DNA from: Bacteroidales bacterium
GTDB taxonomy: Bacteria; Bacteroidota; Bacteroidia; Bacteroidales; UBA10428
Length of the DNA: 58,298 nucleotides
Direction: 5' to 3'
NCBI GenBank assembly: GCA_016933335.1
Contig: JAFGBD010000039.1
Coordinates: 1 to 58,298 of the forward strand
The position numbers and the translations under genes were made by a program. The notes below the pieces were generated by a model, which was not told the origin of the DNA, made no database searches, and saw only the letters and a program-made list of their open reading frames with translations. Positions 28,105 to 39,090 of this stretch are shown piece by piece. Every line of letters begins with the position of its first letter. The stretch's first letter is position 1.

Positions 28105-28692
28105 TCACGATCCTCCATGCTTTTCTGAAACAAGTATTTTTTCTCTTATATTGAGGCGTGCCAGGTAAAGATTGGTTTTTACGGAACCTTCACTCAATCC
28201 CAGGATTCCCGAGACTTCTTTAACCGGAAGATCAAGTAAATCACGGAGAATAAAAACCATTCTTTGTTTGAGTGTGAGGGTCTTTGATAGTTTTCTGATT
28301 TTTCTGATCAGCTCTTTGTTGTCCTCATTTCCTGAAGCATTGTCATTGATTACCGGCACAGCCTGATTATCTGCAAGTCTCATTGCCATATGGTTTCTTC
28401 TTCTGGTGGACTTCAGGTTGTCATAGCACAGGTTGATTACGATTTTATAAAGCCATGTGGTAAATAATATTTTCTGATCATACTGGTGGATATGTTTCCA
28501 TATCCTGATAAATGATTCCTGTATGATATCTTTGGCATCGTCTTCATTTAAAACCAGCCGGAATGCCAGGTTAAATGCATAACTTTGGAATTTCTCAACC
28601 AGGATCCGGAATGCTTTTTCGTCCCTGTTTCTGCATTTATGAATCATGTCAGCGTCTGGCTGAAGTGTTCCGATATCTCTGTTATGCATCAT
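28105..28692 (-). CDS. ECF-type RNA polymerase sigma factor
   Basis: A 195-aa sigma-70 family factor. Region 2 shows NEDDAKDIIQESFIRIWKH and the region 2.4 WLYKIVINLCYDNLKSTRRR; region 4 shows LTLKQRMVFILRDLLDLPVKEVSGIL in pieces and GLSEGSVKTNLYLARLNIRE. The frame is open to a TTG at 28740 but the paired ATGs at 28692/28689 give the normal ECF length. The downstream anti-sigma gene is translationally coupled. The gene begins 84 bases after the mnmA stop on the same strand and may be partly read through from it. Confidence 0.9.
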   Translation of the reverse strand: MMHNRDIGTLQPDADMIHKCRNRDEKAFRILVEKFQSYAFNLAFRLVLNEDDAKDIIQESFIRIWKHIHQYDQKILFTTWLYKIVINLCYDNLKSTRRRNHMAMRLADNQAVPVINDNASGNEDNKELIRKIRKLSKTLTLKQRMVFILRDLLDLPVKEVSGILGLSEGSVKTNLYLARLNIREKILVSEKHGGS

Positions 28693-28776
28693 ATAATCTG
28701 AAATCCGGTTTTTCAATAATGATACGACTGTAAACTGCAAAGGTCAAAAACAAATGCCAGAAAGATATATGAGCCA

Positions 28777-29991
28777 TTAACTCTTAACCGTTTTTTCAAT
28801 CACACCCGAACCCAGCAATTCCTCACCGTCGTACCAGGCAGCGAACTGGCCAGGGGTGATACCTCTCTGCAGTTTTTCAAAAATGATAAAAATGCCGTTT
28901 TCTCTGCAATAAAGTGTAGCTTTCTGCAAATTCTGACGATACCTGATACGCACAAGATATTCCCTGCTGCTGCCGGGCAACATCCGGAGATCATCTCTGA
29001 GCCAGTGAACATCTTTACCGGGTATGAACAATCCCTTCCTGAACAGGCCCGGATGGTATTTGCCGTTACCGGTATAAACAATATTATCTTTTGTATCTGT
29101 AGCAATTACAAAAGACTGTTCCGGCCGTCCGCCAATATTCAGGCCCTTGTTTTGTCCAATCGTAAAATAATGAGCACCGCTATGGCTGCCGATTTTTACC
29201 CCGTCCTGAGGTTTATAGCTGTAAGGTGAACACAGAAACTGCAAATCTCTGTCACTCAAAGAATTTTTTACCTGTTTAGATTGCCGTTCATTATACTGTG
29301 GATGATCTTTGGAGATTTCAATGGTGATTCCTTTTCTGGGTTTGAGCTTTTGCTGCAGGAAGTCGGGCAGGCTGATTGTCCCGATAAAACACAATCCCTG
29401 TGAGTCTTTCCTTGTGGCTGTAGGCAGTTTGTTATCACGTGCTATCTTTCTGACTTCAGATTTTAAAAGGTCACCAACAGGGAATAAAGCCATTTTTATC
29501 TGATCCTGTGACAGCTGGCATAAAAAATAACTCTGTTCCTTGCTTGTATCTTTTCCTGCCAGCAAACGGCAAACGGATTGACCATTAATTGTAATGATCT
29601 CTTTCCTGCAATAATGTCCGGTAGCTATGTAATCAGCCTGAAAACTTTTTGCCGCTTCCACGAACAGATCAAATTTGACCTCCCTGTTACAGAGGATATC
29701 AGGATTGGGTGTCCGGCCTTTCCGGTATTCCGAAAACATATAATCAACAATCCGTTTCTTATATTCTTCACTGAAATCAACGGTATGAATGGGAATATTT
29801 AACCTACGGGACACCAGTTTGGCAAAGACCAGATCATCATGCCACGGACAATCTCCCGAGAGCGTGCCCGTGGTATCGTGCCAGTTTATCATGAAAAGGG
29901 CAGTGACATCATAACCCTGCTTTTTAAGCAGGTATGCGGCAACACTTGAATCGACGCCGCCGGATAAACCAACAACAACTCTTTTTTTCAT
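28777..29991 (-). CDS. mnmA: tRNA-specific 2-thiouridylase MnmA
   Basis: A 404-aa enzyme that thiolates U34 of tRNA-Lys, -Glu and -Gln. The PP-loop is GLSGGVDSSVA (residues 8-18). Catalytic cysteines are C101 (NPDILCNREV) and C201 (KDSQGLCFIG). The C-terminal domain has HYFTIGQNKGLNIGG and the ALLP-like ITPGQFAAWYDGEELLGSGVI end. An insert of about 40 residues after C201 (around KDHPQYNERQSKQ) accounts for the extra length over the usual 360 aa. Confidence 0.95.
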   Translation of the reverse strand: MKKRVVVGLSGGVDSSVAAYLLKKQGYDVTALFMINWHDTTGTLSGDCPWHDDLVFAKLVSRRLNIPIHTVDFSEEYKKRIVDYMFSEYRKGRTPNPDILCNREVKFDLFVEAAKSFQADYIATGHYCRKEIITINGQSVCRLLAGKDTSKEQSYFLCQLSQDQIKMALFPVGDLLKSEVRKIARDNKLPTATRKDSQGLCFIGTISLPDFLQQKLKPRKGITIEISKDHPQYNERQSKQVKNSLSDRDLQFLCSPYSYKPQDGVKIGSHSGAHYFTIGQNKGLNIGGRPEQSFVIATDTKDNIVYTGNGKYHPGLFRKGLFIPGKDVHWLRDDLRMLPGSSREYLVRIRYRQNLQKATLYCRENGIFIIFEKLQRGITPGQFAAWYDGEELLGSGVIEKTVKS

Positions 29992-30315
29992 GTTTATGAA
30001 GTTCCTGAATCTTACCTTATTACCAGGTTTGCAAAAGTAGTTAAATCAACCGAAAATGTTCTAATTTCCTTTAAGGGAATAAGATGATGTCAGCAGGAAA
30101 TATAATTTTTCGGGCAAACAGGTGAAGTCAGCGTGAAACGCAACCATTTTCGGCGATCCTCCATCCTGATTGTAAGTTCATATATCAATTATCAATGAAT
30201 ACAGAAACCTTTTGAAGCCCGCATGATACAATTGAAATCATCAATACAATTAAATCATACGCATTATCCCGCCGCGAAAAATACGATACACCATAATTAC
30301 TAAAAATCTAAACTT
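29992..30315. other. Divergent intergenic region between mnmA and the coiled-coil outer-membrane protein gene
   Basis: 324 bases with no supported gene. It holds the possible mnmA -7 element at 30032-30039. No TAnnTTTG element was found for the rightward gene. Confidence 0.5.
30032..30039 (-). promoter_or_regulatory. Possible -7 element of mnmA
   Basis: The minus strand reads TACTTTTG, a TAnnTTTG match, 41 bases before the mnmA start. No TTG is found at the expected 19-21 nt upstream, so confidence is low. Confidence 0.3.
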
Positions 30316-31293
30316 ATGAAAACAAATTATTTAATGGGATTGCTTATCATTGTTGCAGGATATGTAAATTCCTATCCTCAGGACAGCGTGGCTAACAAAA
30401 TGGAATTGCTCGATCTGAAGCTTCAGCTTATTGATACAAAACTTGCATTACTGGATTCAAAAATCAATATCTGGGAAACCAAGCCCCGTGAACTTGAACT
30501 GATGCTTGGAGAGCTGGATAAGAAGATACTGGAGCTTGACTTTCAGCCTGATGATTTTAACCGGCAGTTCAGAACAATCGACTCAATGATGAGTGAGTAC
30601 AGGAAACTGGCTGAACAGAACAGTACTCCGTTTATTGAATCTGTACCGGGGACCGGGCGGACTGACATACCTGTGAATGCTCCTAAAGGATATGCAATGG
30701 CATTAAATCCGGTAAGGGTATTTGAAGGCACACTTGAGATTTCATATGAACGAAAATTCAATGAGCGCAATACAATTGAAATATCAGGTATGGCAACTTA
30801 TGCCAACAACCAGGGAATATCAGACTTTTATCTTTCCAAACAGTCGCTTGAATATTATAATGAAAGGCTGAGTATCTGGGATCCTTATGAAAGTGAGAAC
30901 TTTTCAGGTTTTGGTGCCACCCTTCAGTGGAAAAACTATCTTTTGCCTGCGGTCAATTCCGGATATGCTGTTTTTAAAGGTTTGTATGCTGCTCCTTATG
31001 GTATGTACCGCAGGATATGGATTACAGGGCTCGACTGGCAGTACTTCCCTGAAGAAGATGAATGGAAAGATGTGGAAATCATCCAGAAGCTTAATATCCT
31101 GGCAGGCGGAGTCATTATCGGCTGGCAGTTCCCGATTGCAAAAGTATTATCAGTTGATATTTTTGCCGGAGGTGTGATCAGGCTGAGTCATTACGATACA
31201 GAAAGCGGATTTACAAAATATAAAAAATGGGATAACATCGACTATTCCGGTGTTTTGCCCAGGGCAGGGATAAAAATAGGGATTCTTAAATAA
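30316..31293 (+). CDS. Predicted outer-membrane protein with N-terminal coiled coil
   Basis: A 325-aa exported protein of unknown function. The signal peptide ends near YVNSYPQ. Residues about 25-75 are heptad-like with repeated LxLLD and LDSKI units (MELLDLKLQLIDTKLALL), suggesting a short coiled coil. From residue 130 the sequence alternates aromatic and small residues (YAMALNPVRVFEGTLEISYERK, WQFPIAKVLSVDIFAGGVI in pieces) and ends in GIKIGILK, fitting a small beta barrel of the DUF3575-like kind. It is monocistronic, facing the yidC gene tail to tail. Confidence 0.7.
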   Translation: MKTNYLMGLLIIVAGYVNSYPQDSVANKMELLDLKLQLIDTKLALLDSKINIWETKPRELELMLGELDKKILELDFQPDDFNRQFRTIDSMMSEYRKLAEQNSTPFIESVPGTGRTDIPVNAPKGYAMALNPVRVFEGTLEISYERKFNERNTIEISGMATYANNQGISDFYLSKQSLEYYNERLSIWDPYESENFSGFGATLQWKNYLLPAVNSGYAVFKGLYAAPYGMYRRIWITGLDWQYFPEEDEWKDVEIIQKLNILAGGVIIGWQFPIAKVLSVDIFAGGVIRLSHYDTESGFTKYKKWDNIDYSGVLPRAGIKIGILK

Positions 31294-31385
31294 ATTATAT
31301 TAACTGCATCCCTTTGTTATATTCATAAATTTTGCACTGTGCTTTAGCATGGTGTCTTTATCAGGTCCGGTGAAATTTACATTTA

Positions 31386-33287
31386 TTATTTTTTTCTGAC
31401 CGGTTTACTGCTTTTTTTTGCCGGTGGCCGGTATCCTCTTTCTCTTGCCATCTTTTCCATACGCTGCTGCCAGCCTGATTTCTTTTTTGGTTTTGCCTGT
31501 CTTGCCTGCATTTTTTTCAACAGCGCTTCTTCATCAATAAATTGCTTGAACAGCCAGTTCTGGCCGAATGTTATCATGTTGGCCAGGAAATAATAGTAAG
31601 TAAGTGCAGCGGAAAAACTGTTCAGAATGAACATGAACATGACCGGCATAATATACATCATGCCCTTCATGCCCGGCATCTGCTGGGTGCTTGCAGTGGA
31701 CTGGCTGCTGACCCTCATTGAGATAATCGTTGAAACGGTCATCAGCAGGGTGAAAAGACTGACATGATCACCATAACCCAGCGGTATGCTGAAAGGCAGA
31801 TCCAGTATCGAATCATAGGTCGACAGGTCTTTTGCCCAGAGGAAACTCTCCTGCCGTAACTCGATAGATGTGGGGAAAAACCTGAACATGGCAAACAATA
31901 TCGGGAACTGGAGCAGTTGAGGCAGGCATCCTCCAAACGGACTGGCTCCGGCTTTTTTATATAAAGCCATGGTAGCCTGTTGTTTCTCCATCTCTTTTCC
32001 CTTTGGGTATTTTTTGTTCAATTCATCAATCTGCGGTTTGAGAACCTTCATTTTTGCCTGTGAAAGATATGACCGGTAAGTCAGTGGCAACAACCCGATT
32101 TTTATGATGATTGTCAGCAGCAGGATGATGATGCCATAATTGCCGATGAACTTGCTTAGCCAGTCAAAAATTGAAATGATGACGAACTGGTTGATCCATT
32201 TTATAATGCCGCGTCCGACTGTCACAAGGTCTTTAAGCTCATGCTCCTTATATTTTTTTAACAGATTGTACTTATTAGGACCAAAATAGAATTTCAGATC
32301 CACAGATTCGCTGGCAGTATGAGTATAAGGGACACCGATCTGCGCCACGAACTTTTTAAGGTATTTGTCTTCTTCAGGAAGATTGGTATATTCTATTGTT
32401 GCATTCTCAAACGGTTTATCGGCTATAAGAACCGATGAGAAAAACTGGTTTTTAAAAGCAACCCATTCAACCTTGGTGAATATTTCCTCGCTCTGCTTTT
32501 CTTTACCTGTACGAGACCTGAAATAATCCACATCATCCTCATAAGGTTTATAATAGATGGTTGTATAAATATTTTCGTTTTTTTTGTTGTTTTCATGCTG
32601 GGATGCATACATTTCCCAGTTCAGATCGATCGATTCACTTAAACTTGTTGAGATATCCCCGAGTCCTGCCATGTTAATGCTCAATCCGACCATGTATTTC
32701 CCTTTATACATGGTGTAAATATATTCCATGTACATACTGTCTCCTGCATTTAGTCTCATGGACAGGGACACAGAGTCGTTTCCGGCATAAAGTTGCTTGT
32801 TTTCCATGGATGGAGTGAAAAAAAGATCATTGGTTGAAATGATTCTGTTTTGATATCCGAAATTAAATCCAAAGATGGTCGAGTCTCCTGAAAACAGGAT
32901 TAACGGCTGTGAGTCGGATGTCTTATAATCTTTAAGCATCACAGAATATGGCCGGCCACCTTTTGTTGAAATGGTCAGCTTCAGCAGGTCGTTTTCGATC
33001 GTATAGAATTCATTTACACCGGTAGCTGCCCTGGCAAAATCCCCCAGTTCCTGAATAAGCAATTGCTTGCTTACCGTTTCATCTATACTTATCGGAATAT
33101 TCCTGACGGAATCCTGCTGTCTTTCAAGTTCCCGTTCTTTTTCGACCTGTTCCTGCCGTAATGCATTCAGCGAATCAATCGTGTGTTGTCTTCGTTCTTT
33201 TTCTTCCTCCGTAGGCTTATTGATAATGCTGTAAATAACAAGTATTCCAACAATGATTATAATTCCAATGATCGAATTTCTGTCCAT
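31386..33287 (-). CDS. yidC: Membrane protein insertase YidC
   Basis: A 633-aa insertase that places proteins in the inner membrane alone or with SecYEG. It has an N-terminal helix (SIIGIIIIVGILVIYSII), a large periplasmic beta-sandwich domain (about residues 60-360), and the five-helix core with GIIILLLTIIIKIGLLPLTY, GASPFGGCLPQLLQFPILFA and SAALTYYYFLANMIT in pieces. The C-terminal tail is Lys-rich and can contact ribosomes. It is 76 bases downstream of pyrG on the same strand. Confidence 0.95.
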   Translation of the reverse strand: MDRNSIIGIIIIVGILVIYSIINKPTEEEKERRQHTIDSLNALRQEQVEKERELERQQDSVRNIPISIDETVSKQLLIQELGDFARAATGVNEFYTIENDLLKLTISTKGGRPYSVMLKDYKTSDSQPLILFSGDSTIFGFNFGYQNRIISTNDLFFTPSMENKQLYAGNDSVSLSMRLNAGDSMYMEYIYTMYKGKYMVGLSINMAGLGDISTSLSESIDLNWEMYASQHENNKKNENIYTTIYYKPYEDDVDYFRSRTGKEKQSEEIFTKVEWVAFKNQFFSSVLIADKPFENATIEYTNLPEEDKYLKKFVAQIGVPYTHTASESVDLKFYFGPNKYNLLKKYKEHELKDLVTVGRGIIKWINQFVIISIFDWLSKFIGNYGIIILLLTIIIKIGLLPLTYRSYLSQAKMKVLKPQIDELNKKYPKGKEMEKQQATMALYKKAGASPFGGCLPQLLQFPILFAMFRFFPTSIELRQESFLWAKDLSTYDSILDLPFSIPLGYGDHVSLFTLLMTVSTIISMRVSSQSTASTQQMPGMKGMMYIMPVMFMFILNSFSAALTYYYFLANMITFGQNWLFKQFIDEEALLKKMQARQAKPKKKSGWQQRMEKMARERGYRPPAKKSSKPVRKK

Positions 33288-33363
33288 CAGTCAAGTCTTT
33301 TATTAAGTAAGTATCTATTATTCATTATTTCATTTGATGCATATTGATGATACCGGTCACAAA

Positions 33364-34980
<1,617 letters not shown>

Positions 34981-35057
34981 TTACTACCCGGTTTCATTTT
35001 ATCCACAGATCCAGTTGAGGATCATCCGGAATCGGAACAATTTCATTGTATAAAACA

Positions 35058-37169
35058 CTATTGGTTGTCCAATTCATCAATCATTTTAATCTTTTCAGTC
35101 AGTACCTCAATTTTTTGCTTTGCGGTGTTGATCTTGTTCTGGACTTCCTTGATCATGGTATCGGCATTCTTTGACTTGGCAAAAAATCCGATGTTATTTT
35201 CCCACAGGACAATGTCATTTTCAAGCTGTTTTAATTTTGCGACAAATTTTTCTCTTTCCTGGCTCATCCTGTAGTCGTAATTGGATTTTGTATGAAGGTT
35301 ATCAAGTCTGGTCCTGAATTTTAACAGGTCTTTTTTGTCTTCATCAATTTTCAGGTCGTCAAACTTCTGGTTAATTGCCTGCCTGTAGTTGTTTTGAATT
35401 TCATCTTTAACTTTATATGGTACATAACCAATACTGGCCCATTCCCGCTGAAACTCCTTCAGCATTCTCAGGTTTTCTTCCATATCAGACGTGGAACGGA
35501 AGTTTTTAATTTTTTCTATAAGCTCCTCCTTTTTTTTCAGGTTTGATTCATATGAGTTGTCAACGGAAGCAAAATGTTTTGTTTTAAGCTCAAAAAATTT
35601 ATCACACGCGCTTCTGAATCTTTTCCAGATTTTATCCGATTGCTTATGAGGAACAGGTCCGATCTCTTTCCAGCGCTTCTGAAGGGAGATTAAATCATCG
35701 GTCGTTTTTTTCCATTCGGTACTTTCTGATAATGCTTCTGCCTGCATACACAAATCAGTCTTCAGTTGAAGGTTATCATCAAGAAGCTGTCTGGTCTGGC
35801 TGTAAAACTCCCTTTTTCTGTTAAAGAAAGTGTCACAGGCATCACGGAATCTTTTATAGATTTTATTGTTGTCTTTTTTGGGAGCAAAACCGATGGTTCG
35901 CCATACCTTTTGAAGTTTAATGATCTCATGTGAGTAATTTTCCCATTTCTGGTGTGTGTCGATCTCAAGGGCAAGAATCTCTTCGACTTTCTCACATAAC
36001 ATTGTTTTGGCTTCCAGATTTTTTTTCTGTTCCTGCTTGAGGTTGAGGAAATATTCCTGGTGCCTTTTATTGATCTTTGATGTTGTTTCTTTGAATCTGT
36101 TCCATATTTCTGTGCGCATTTCCACCGGTACAGGACCGATCTCTCTCCATTGTTCATGTAATGTCTGCAATAGCTTGAATGCCGTGATTACATTCGGCTC
36201 AAGAAGCAGCTCTTCAGCTTTTTCACAAAGTCCGATCTTGGCTTCAAGATTCTTCTTCAGGTCAAGATCACGAAGCTCCTGGTTGATTTTAATGTAATCG
36301 TAAAAAGTTTCAACATGATGATGATATGTTTCCCAGAGATCCTTCAGATTTTGTTGCGGCACCGGACCAACATCACGCCATCTGCGCTGCAGATCCCTGA
36401 ATTCCTGGAATGTCTTGTTGATTGACTCCTTCCTGTTTACCAGGTCTTTAATATCCTCTATTATTCTGTATTTTTCTTCAAGGTTCTTGTGCTTGTCTTC
36501 TTCGAGCAGTTTGTTGTATTCGGCTTTGTATTCTTTGAAACGGGCAAGATATTCCTTTAAGGTTTTTTCCAGGGGATCCTCTTCTACCTTGAAATCTTCA
36601 GGTGTTCCGCCTTCTTCATGAAATTTTTTACGTTTCTTCTCAATGTCGGCTTTGTGCTTTTTGTAAAACTGCACTTTGATTGTATCGACATCCTGTATTA
36701 TTTCTGTAACGGTACCTTTGTCTATGAGGTCTTTGAGCACTGCAACAAGATCTTCTTTACTTAAGGCTGTATAATCGATTTTTTCCGGTTCGCCGGGGGG
36801 TTCCTGTTCCGGACTGGCTTCCCCGGATGCAACTTTTTTGATACGGGTTCTCTTTTTGGAAGTAGTTGTTTTTGACGAAGCCCCGGTTTTCTCTTTTTCA
36901 TCAGCTGCGGTATCCTCCTGCTGACCGCTCATTGCATTAACGTCCGTCAGTTCTGTACCCGCATTCTGATCCTTGCTTTCCTTTACAGGATTATCTTCCT
37001 GTGAAGATTTTTTTTCATCGGAACCAGCCTGGAAATTGCTGTCAGATTCATAGTTATTAAGTTCATCTGATTTTTTTAGTTCCGAAGATTCATCAGGTAG
37101 TTTGCTTTTTTTGACTGTTTTTTTTGGTTTCGGATCTGTTAATTTTTTTTTCTTTTTAGCATCATCCAT
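35058..37169 (-). CDS. DUF349 repeat protein with charged low-complexity N-terminus
   Basis: A 703-aa protein. Residues 1-130 are Lys/Glu/Ser-rich and probably disordered. About five DUF349 repeats follow, each built on a W-x-x-G-P-V-P or similar motif: RWRDVGPVP, QWREIGPVP, VWRTIGFAP, RWKEIGPVP and EWASIGYVP, each about 65-75 residues and ending in helices with LExK..LCEK. The rest is predicted long helix. No enzymatic motif is seen. The minus strand has GGGGAGG 8 bases before the ATG, an unusually strong ribosome binding site. It lies 92 bases upstream of pyrG. Role unknown. Confidence 0.85.
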   Translation of the reverse strand: MDDAKKKKKLTDPKPKKTVKKSKLPDESSELKKSDELNNYESDSNFQAGSDEKKSSQEDNPVKESKDQNAGTELTDVNAMSGQQEDTAADEKEKTGASSKTTTSKKRTRIKKVASGEASPEQEPPGEPEKIDYTALSKEDLVAVLKDLIDKGTVTEIIQDVDTIKVQFYKKHKADIEKKRKKFHEEGGTPEDFKVEEDPLEKTLKEYLARFKEYKAEYNKLLEEDKHKNLEEKYRIIEDIKDLVNRKESINKTFQEFRDLQRRWRDVGPVPQQNLKDLWETYHHHVETFYDYIKINQELRDLDLKKNLEAKIGLCEKAEELLLEPNVITAFKLLQTLHEQWREIGPVPVEMRTEIWNRFKETTSKINKRHQEYFLNLKQEQKKNLEAKTMLCEKVEEILALEIDTHQKWENYSHEIIKLQKVWRTIGFAPKKDNNKIYKRFRDACDTFFNRKREFYSQTRQLLDDNLQLKTDLCMQAEALSESTEWKKTTDDLISLQKRWKEIGPVPHKQSDKIWKRFRSACDKFFELKTKHFASVDNSYESNLKKKEELIEKIKNFRSTSDMEENLRMLKEFQREWASIGYVPYKVKDEIQNNYRQAINQKFDDLKIDEDKKDLLKFRTRLDNLHTKSNYDYRMSQEREKFVAKLKQLENDIVLWENNIGFFAKSKNADTMIKEVQNKINTAKQKIEVLTEKIKMIDELDNQ

Positions 37170-37465
37170 TTTGGTTCCTCCCCTGCTGCCGGTAATTCTT
37201 TATTAACCGGTTTGAGCAGCGTTTTCGTCATTATTATTTTCGGTGGTCTCCCGACATCACCGAATTGTTCAGTATGAACAGTACTTGCCAGCCCGTTTTT
37301 TCAACTATCAGTGCTATATTTTGCCTGATTATAAAACTAAAATACCAAATGGCGAAAATATACATTAACTACTAATAGTCAAAGTTTTTAAGTGCAATTC
37401 TGAATTTAAAAAAAAAATTAAATTCATTGCCCGTTGAAAATTCAGGGACAAATTTACAAAATATA
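37170..37465. other. AT-rich intergenic region upstream of the DUF349 gene
   Basis: About 300 bases between the DUF349 start and the Hsp20 terminator, no gene. On the minus strand TAAATTTG (37449-37456) fits a -7 element, but it lies 280 bases from the start. The 120-base part at 37320-37440 is very AT-rich. Confidence 0.5.
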
Positions 37466-37500
37466 AAATAAAAAAGCCGGTCACTTATTAGAGTGCCGGC
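37466..37500 (-). terminator. Intrinsic terminator of the Hsp20 gene
   Basis: The minus strand reads GCCGGCACT, loop CTAATA, then AGTG, a bulged A and CCGGC (37476-37500), followed by a run of six T and further T-rich sequence. It begins 16 bases after the Hsp20 stop. Confidence 0.85.
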
Positions 37501-37516
37501 CTGCTGTTTAACATCG

Positions 37517-37966
37517 TTATTTAATCCTGATGTCTTTCGGACTTTTATTTATCTGATCCTCTCTTTTAGGCAGATGGACATGGAGGATCCCCTGGTCATA
37601 GCTTGCAGTGATCTTTTCACTTTCAATGGTATCAGGAATTATGAAAGAACGTTCAAAATTTGAATAGTCGAATTCAAATTGATAATGATCTTCTTCTTTC
37701 CTTTCTTCAGACGGCGCGGCAGCATATAGTTTTAATACATCCCGGTCAATTGTTACCCTGATCTGATCCCGTCTTAATCCGGGTACCGCCAGCTCAATCC
37801 TGTATTCATTATCCGACTCGTAAATATTGGCTGAAGGATTGCATGATCTGTTGCCGTGATGATTTCCTTTTCCAAGGAGTTCATCCACCATTTCATCAAA
37901 TGTTCTTGGTCTTCTGTGTCCGTTATCTCTGTATGCAATTGGATTTCTGTAATGTATCAGTGTCAT
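37517..37966 (-). CDS. Small heat shock protein, Hsp20/alpha-crystallin family
   Basis: A 149-aa holdase chaperone that keeps unfolding proteins soluble under stress. The alpha-crystallin domain spans about residues 42-140, with NIYESDNEYRIELAVPGLRRDQI in pieces, FERSFIIPDTIESEKITASYDQGILHVHLPK in pieces, and a short C-terminal tail with KDIRIK. The N-terminal arm is short and His/Arg-rich. It has its own terminator. No CIRCE-type element was found upstream. Confidence 0.93.
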   Translation of the reverse strand: MTLIHYRNPIAYRDNGHRRPRTFDEMVDELLGKGNHHGNRSCNPSANIYESDNEYRIELAVPGLRRDQIRVTIDRDVLKLYAAAPSEERKEEDHYQFEFDYSNFERSFIIPDTIESEKITASYDQGILHVHLPKREDQINKSPKDIRIK

Positions 37967-38013
37967 GATTATAAAATTTAAAGTTAATATTCATTCGTAT
38001 ATATTTGTTTTAT

Positions 38014-38108
38014 TTATTCACTTCGTTCATGAGATCGCTCATTTCATTCGCTAAGTTATTCACTTCGTTAAGTTATTCACTTCGTTCATGAGATCGCTCA
38101 TTTCATTC
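38014..38108. repeat. Two 36-bp direct repeats flanking a tandem 17-bp repeat
   Basis: A 36-bp unit (38014-38049, beginning TTATTCACTTCGTTCATG) recurs exactly at 38073-38108. Each copy contains the hairpin ATGAG-ATCG-CTCAT. Between them TAAGTTATTCACTTCGT is tandemly repeated at 38052-38068 and 38069-38085, the second running into the second 36-bp copy. No coding function is seen. Confidence 0.95.
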
Positions 38109-38391
38109 TTTATGAAAACCTTTTTGCAATTCCCATACCAAAACATATTCTGAGCTGTTTGCATAAATTATCATATAAAAAAATGTCAAAATGACCTGAA
38201 TTATTGAAACAAAATGCCAGAATGGCATATTATTGTTTTTGATTTTTTGTATTGACCATTGTTTTTAAGTACCATTTCACGATTCATAAAAACTGAACAT
38301 TAAGAATACATCATGATCAGACTATTATGCTGTTACCTGTCGTTAATCACTATGTTGCTTATATATTCATAATTCATAAGGAACTTATTTT

Positions 38392-38399
38392 TAAATTTG
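38392..38399 (+). promoter_or_regulatory. Possible -7 element of trmD
   Basis: TAAATTTG fits TAnnTTTG and lies 13 bases before the trmD ATG. No TTG occurs at the usual distance upstream. If real the leader would be very short. Confidence 0.35.
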
Positions 38400-38412
38400 T
38401 AAAAAACGCGAA

Positions 38413-39090
38413 ATGAGAATTGATATTCTGACCATATTACCCGGGTTGCTTGAAGGTCCGTTCAGTGAGTCAATTTTAAAACGTGCCGTTGCCAGAGGTT
38501 TTGTTGAAATCGTGGTGCATAACATTCGTGATTATGCACAGAACAAGCACAAGCAGGTGGATGATTATGCTTTTGGGGGCGGGGCAGGGATGGTCATGTC
38601 TGTTGAGCCAATACACCTGCTGACAGAGAAACTGAAAAAGGAAAGGAGATATGATGAAATTATATTTCTGACACCTGACGGTGAGAAATATACCCAGAAA
38701 CTTGCCAATTATTTTTCGACTCTCGGCAACATCATCATCCTTTGCGGACATTACAAGGGTGTTGATCAGCGGATTCGCGATCATCTGATTACCCGTGAGA
38801 TATCCATTGGTGATTATGTTCTGACAGGAGGAGAGCTTGCTGCAGCTATTATTGTCGACAGTGTTGTGAGACTTCTTCCCGGAGTTCTTACAGACGAAAC
38901 ATCCGCATTGACCGATTCTTTCCAGGACAATCTGTTATCCCCGCCTGTTTATACACGTCCCGCCACATATAAGGGATGGAAGGTGCCGGAAATTCTGCTT
39001 TCAGGGAATGCTGCAGAGATAGAAAAGTGGAGATTTGAAAAGAGCCTCGAGAGAACAAAAAAAATAAGACCTGATATGATCAGTGACTAG
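38413..39090 (+). CDS. trmD: tRNA (guanine-N1)-methyltransferase TrmD
   Basis: A 225-aa SPOUT enzyme that makes m1G37 in tRNAs reading CNN codons. Family motifs are [50 protein letters not shown] and [15 protein letters not shown], which forms the deep trefoil knot and AdoMet site. Length is normal. Its stop codon TAG (39088-39090) overlaps the stop of the convergent addB-like gene (39087-39089) in the sequence CTAG. Confidence 0.96.
   Translation: MRIDILTILPGLLEGPFSESILKRAVARGFVEIVVHNIRDYAQNKHKQVDDYAFGGGAGMVMSVEPIHLLTEKLKKERRYDEIIFLTPDGEKYTQKLANYFSTLGNIIILCGHYKGVDQRIRDHLITREISIGDYVLTGGELAAAIIVDSVVRLLPGVLTDETSALTDSFQDNLLSPPVYTRPATYKGWKVPEILLSGNAAEIEKWRFEKSLERTKKIRPDMISD

Larger units (their letters stand above)
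37967..38412. other. 446-base divergent intergenic region with direct repeats
   Basis: No gene is supported between the Hsp20 and trmD starts. The left part holds a pair of 36-bp direct repeats and a tandem 17-bp repeat, listed separately. The right part holds the likely trmD -7 element TAAATTTG (38392-38399). A rightward TATATTTG at 38000-38007 has no partner gene. Confidence 0.6.
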
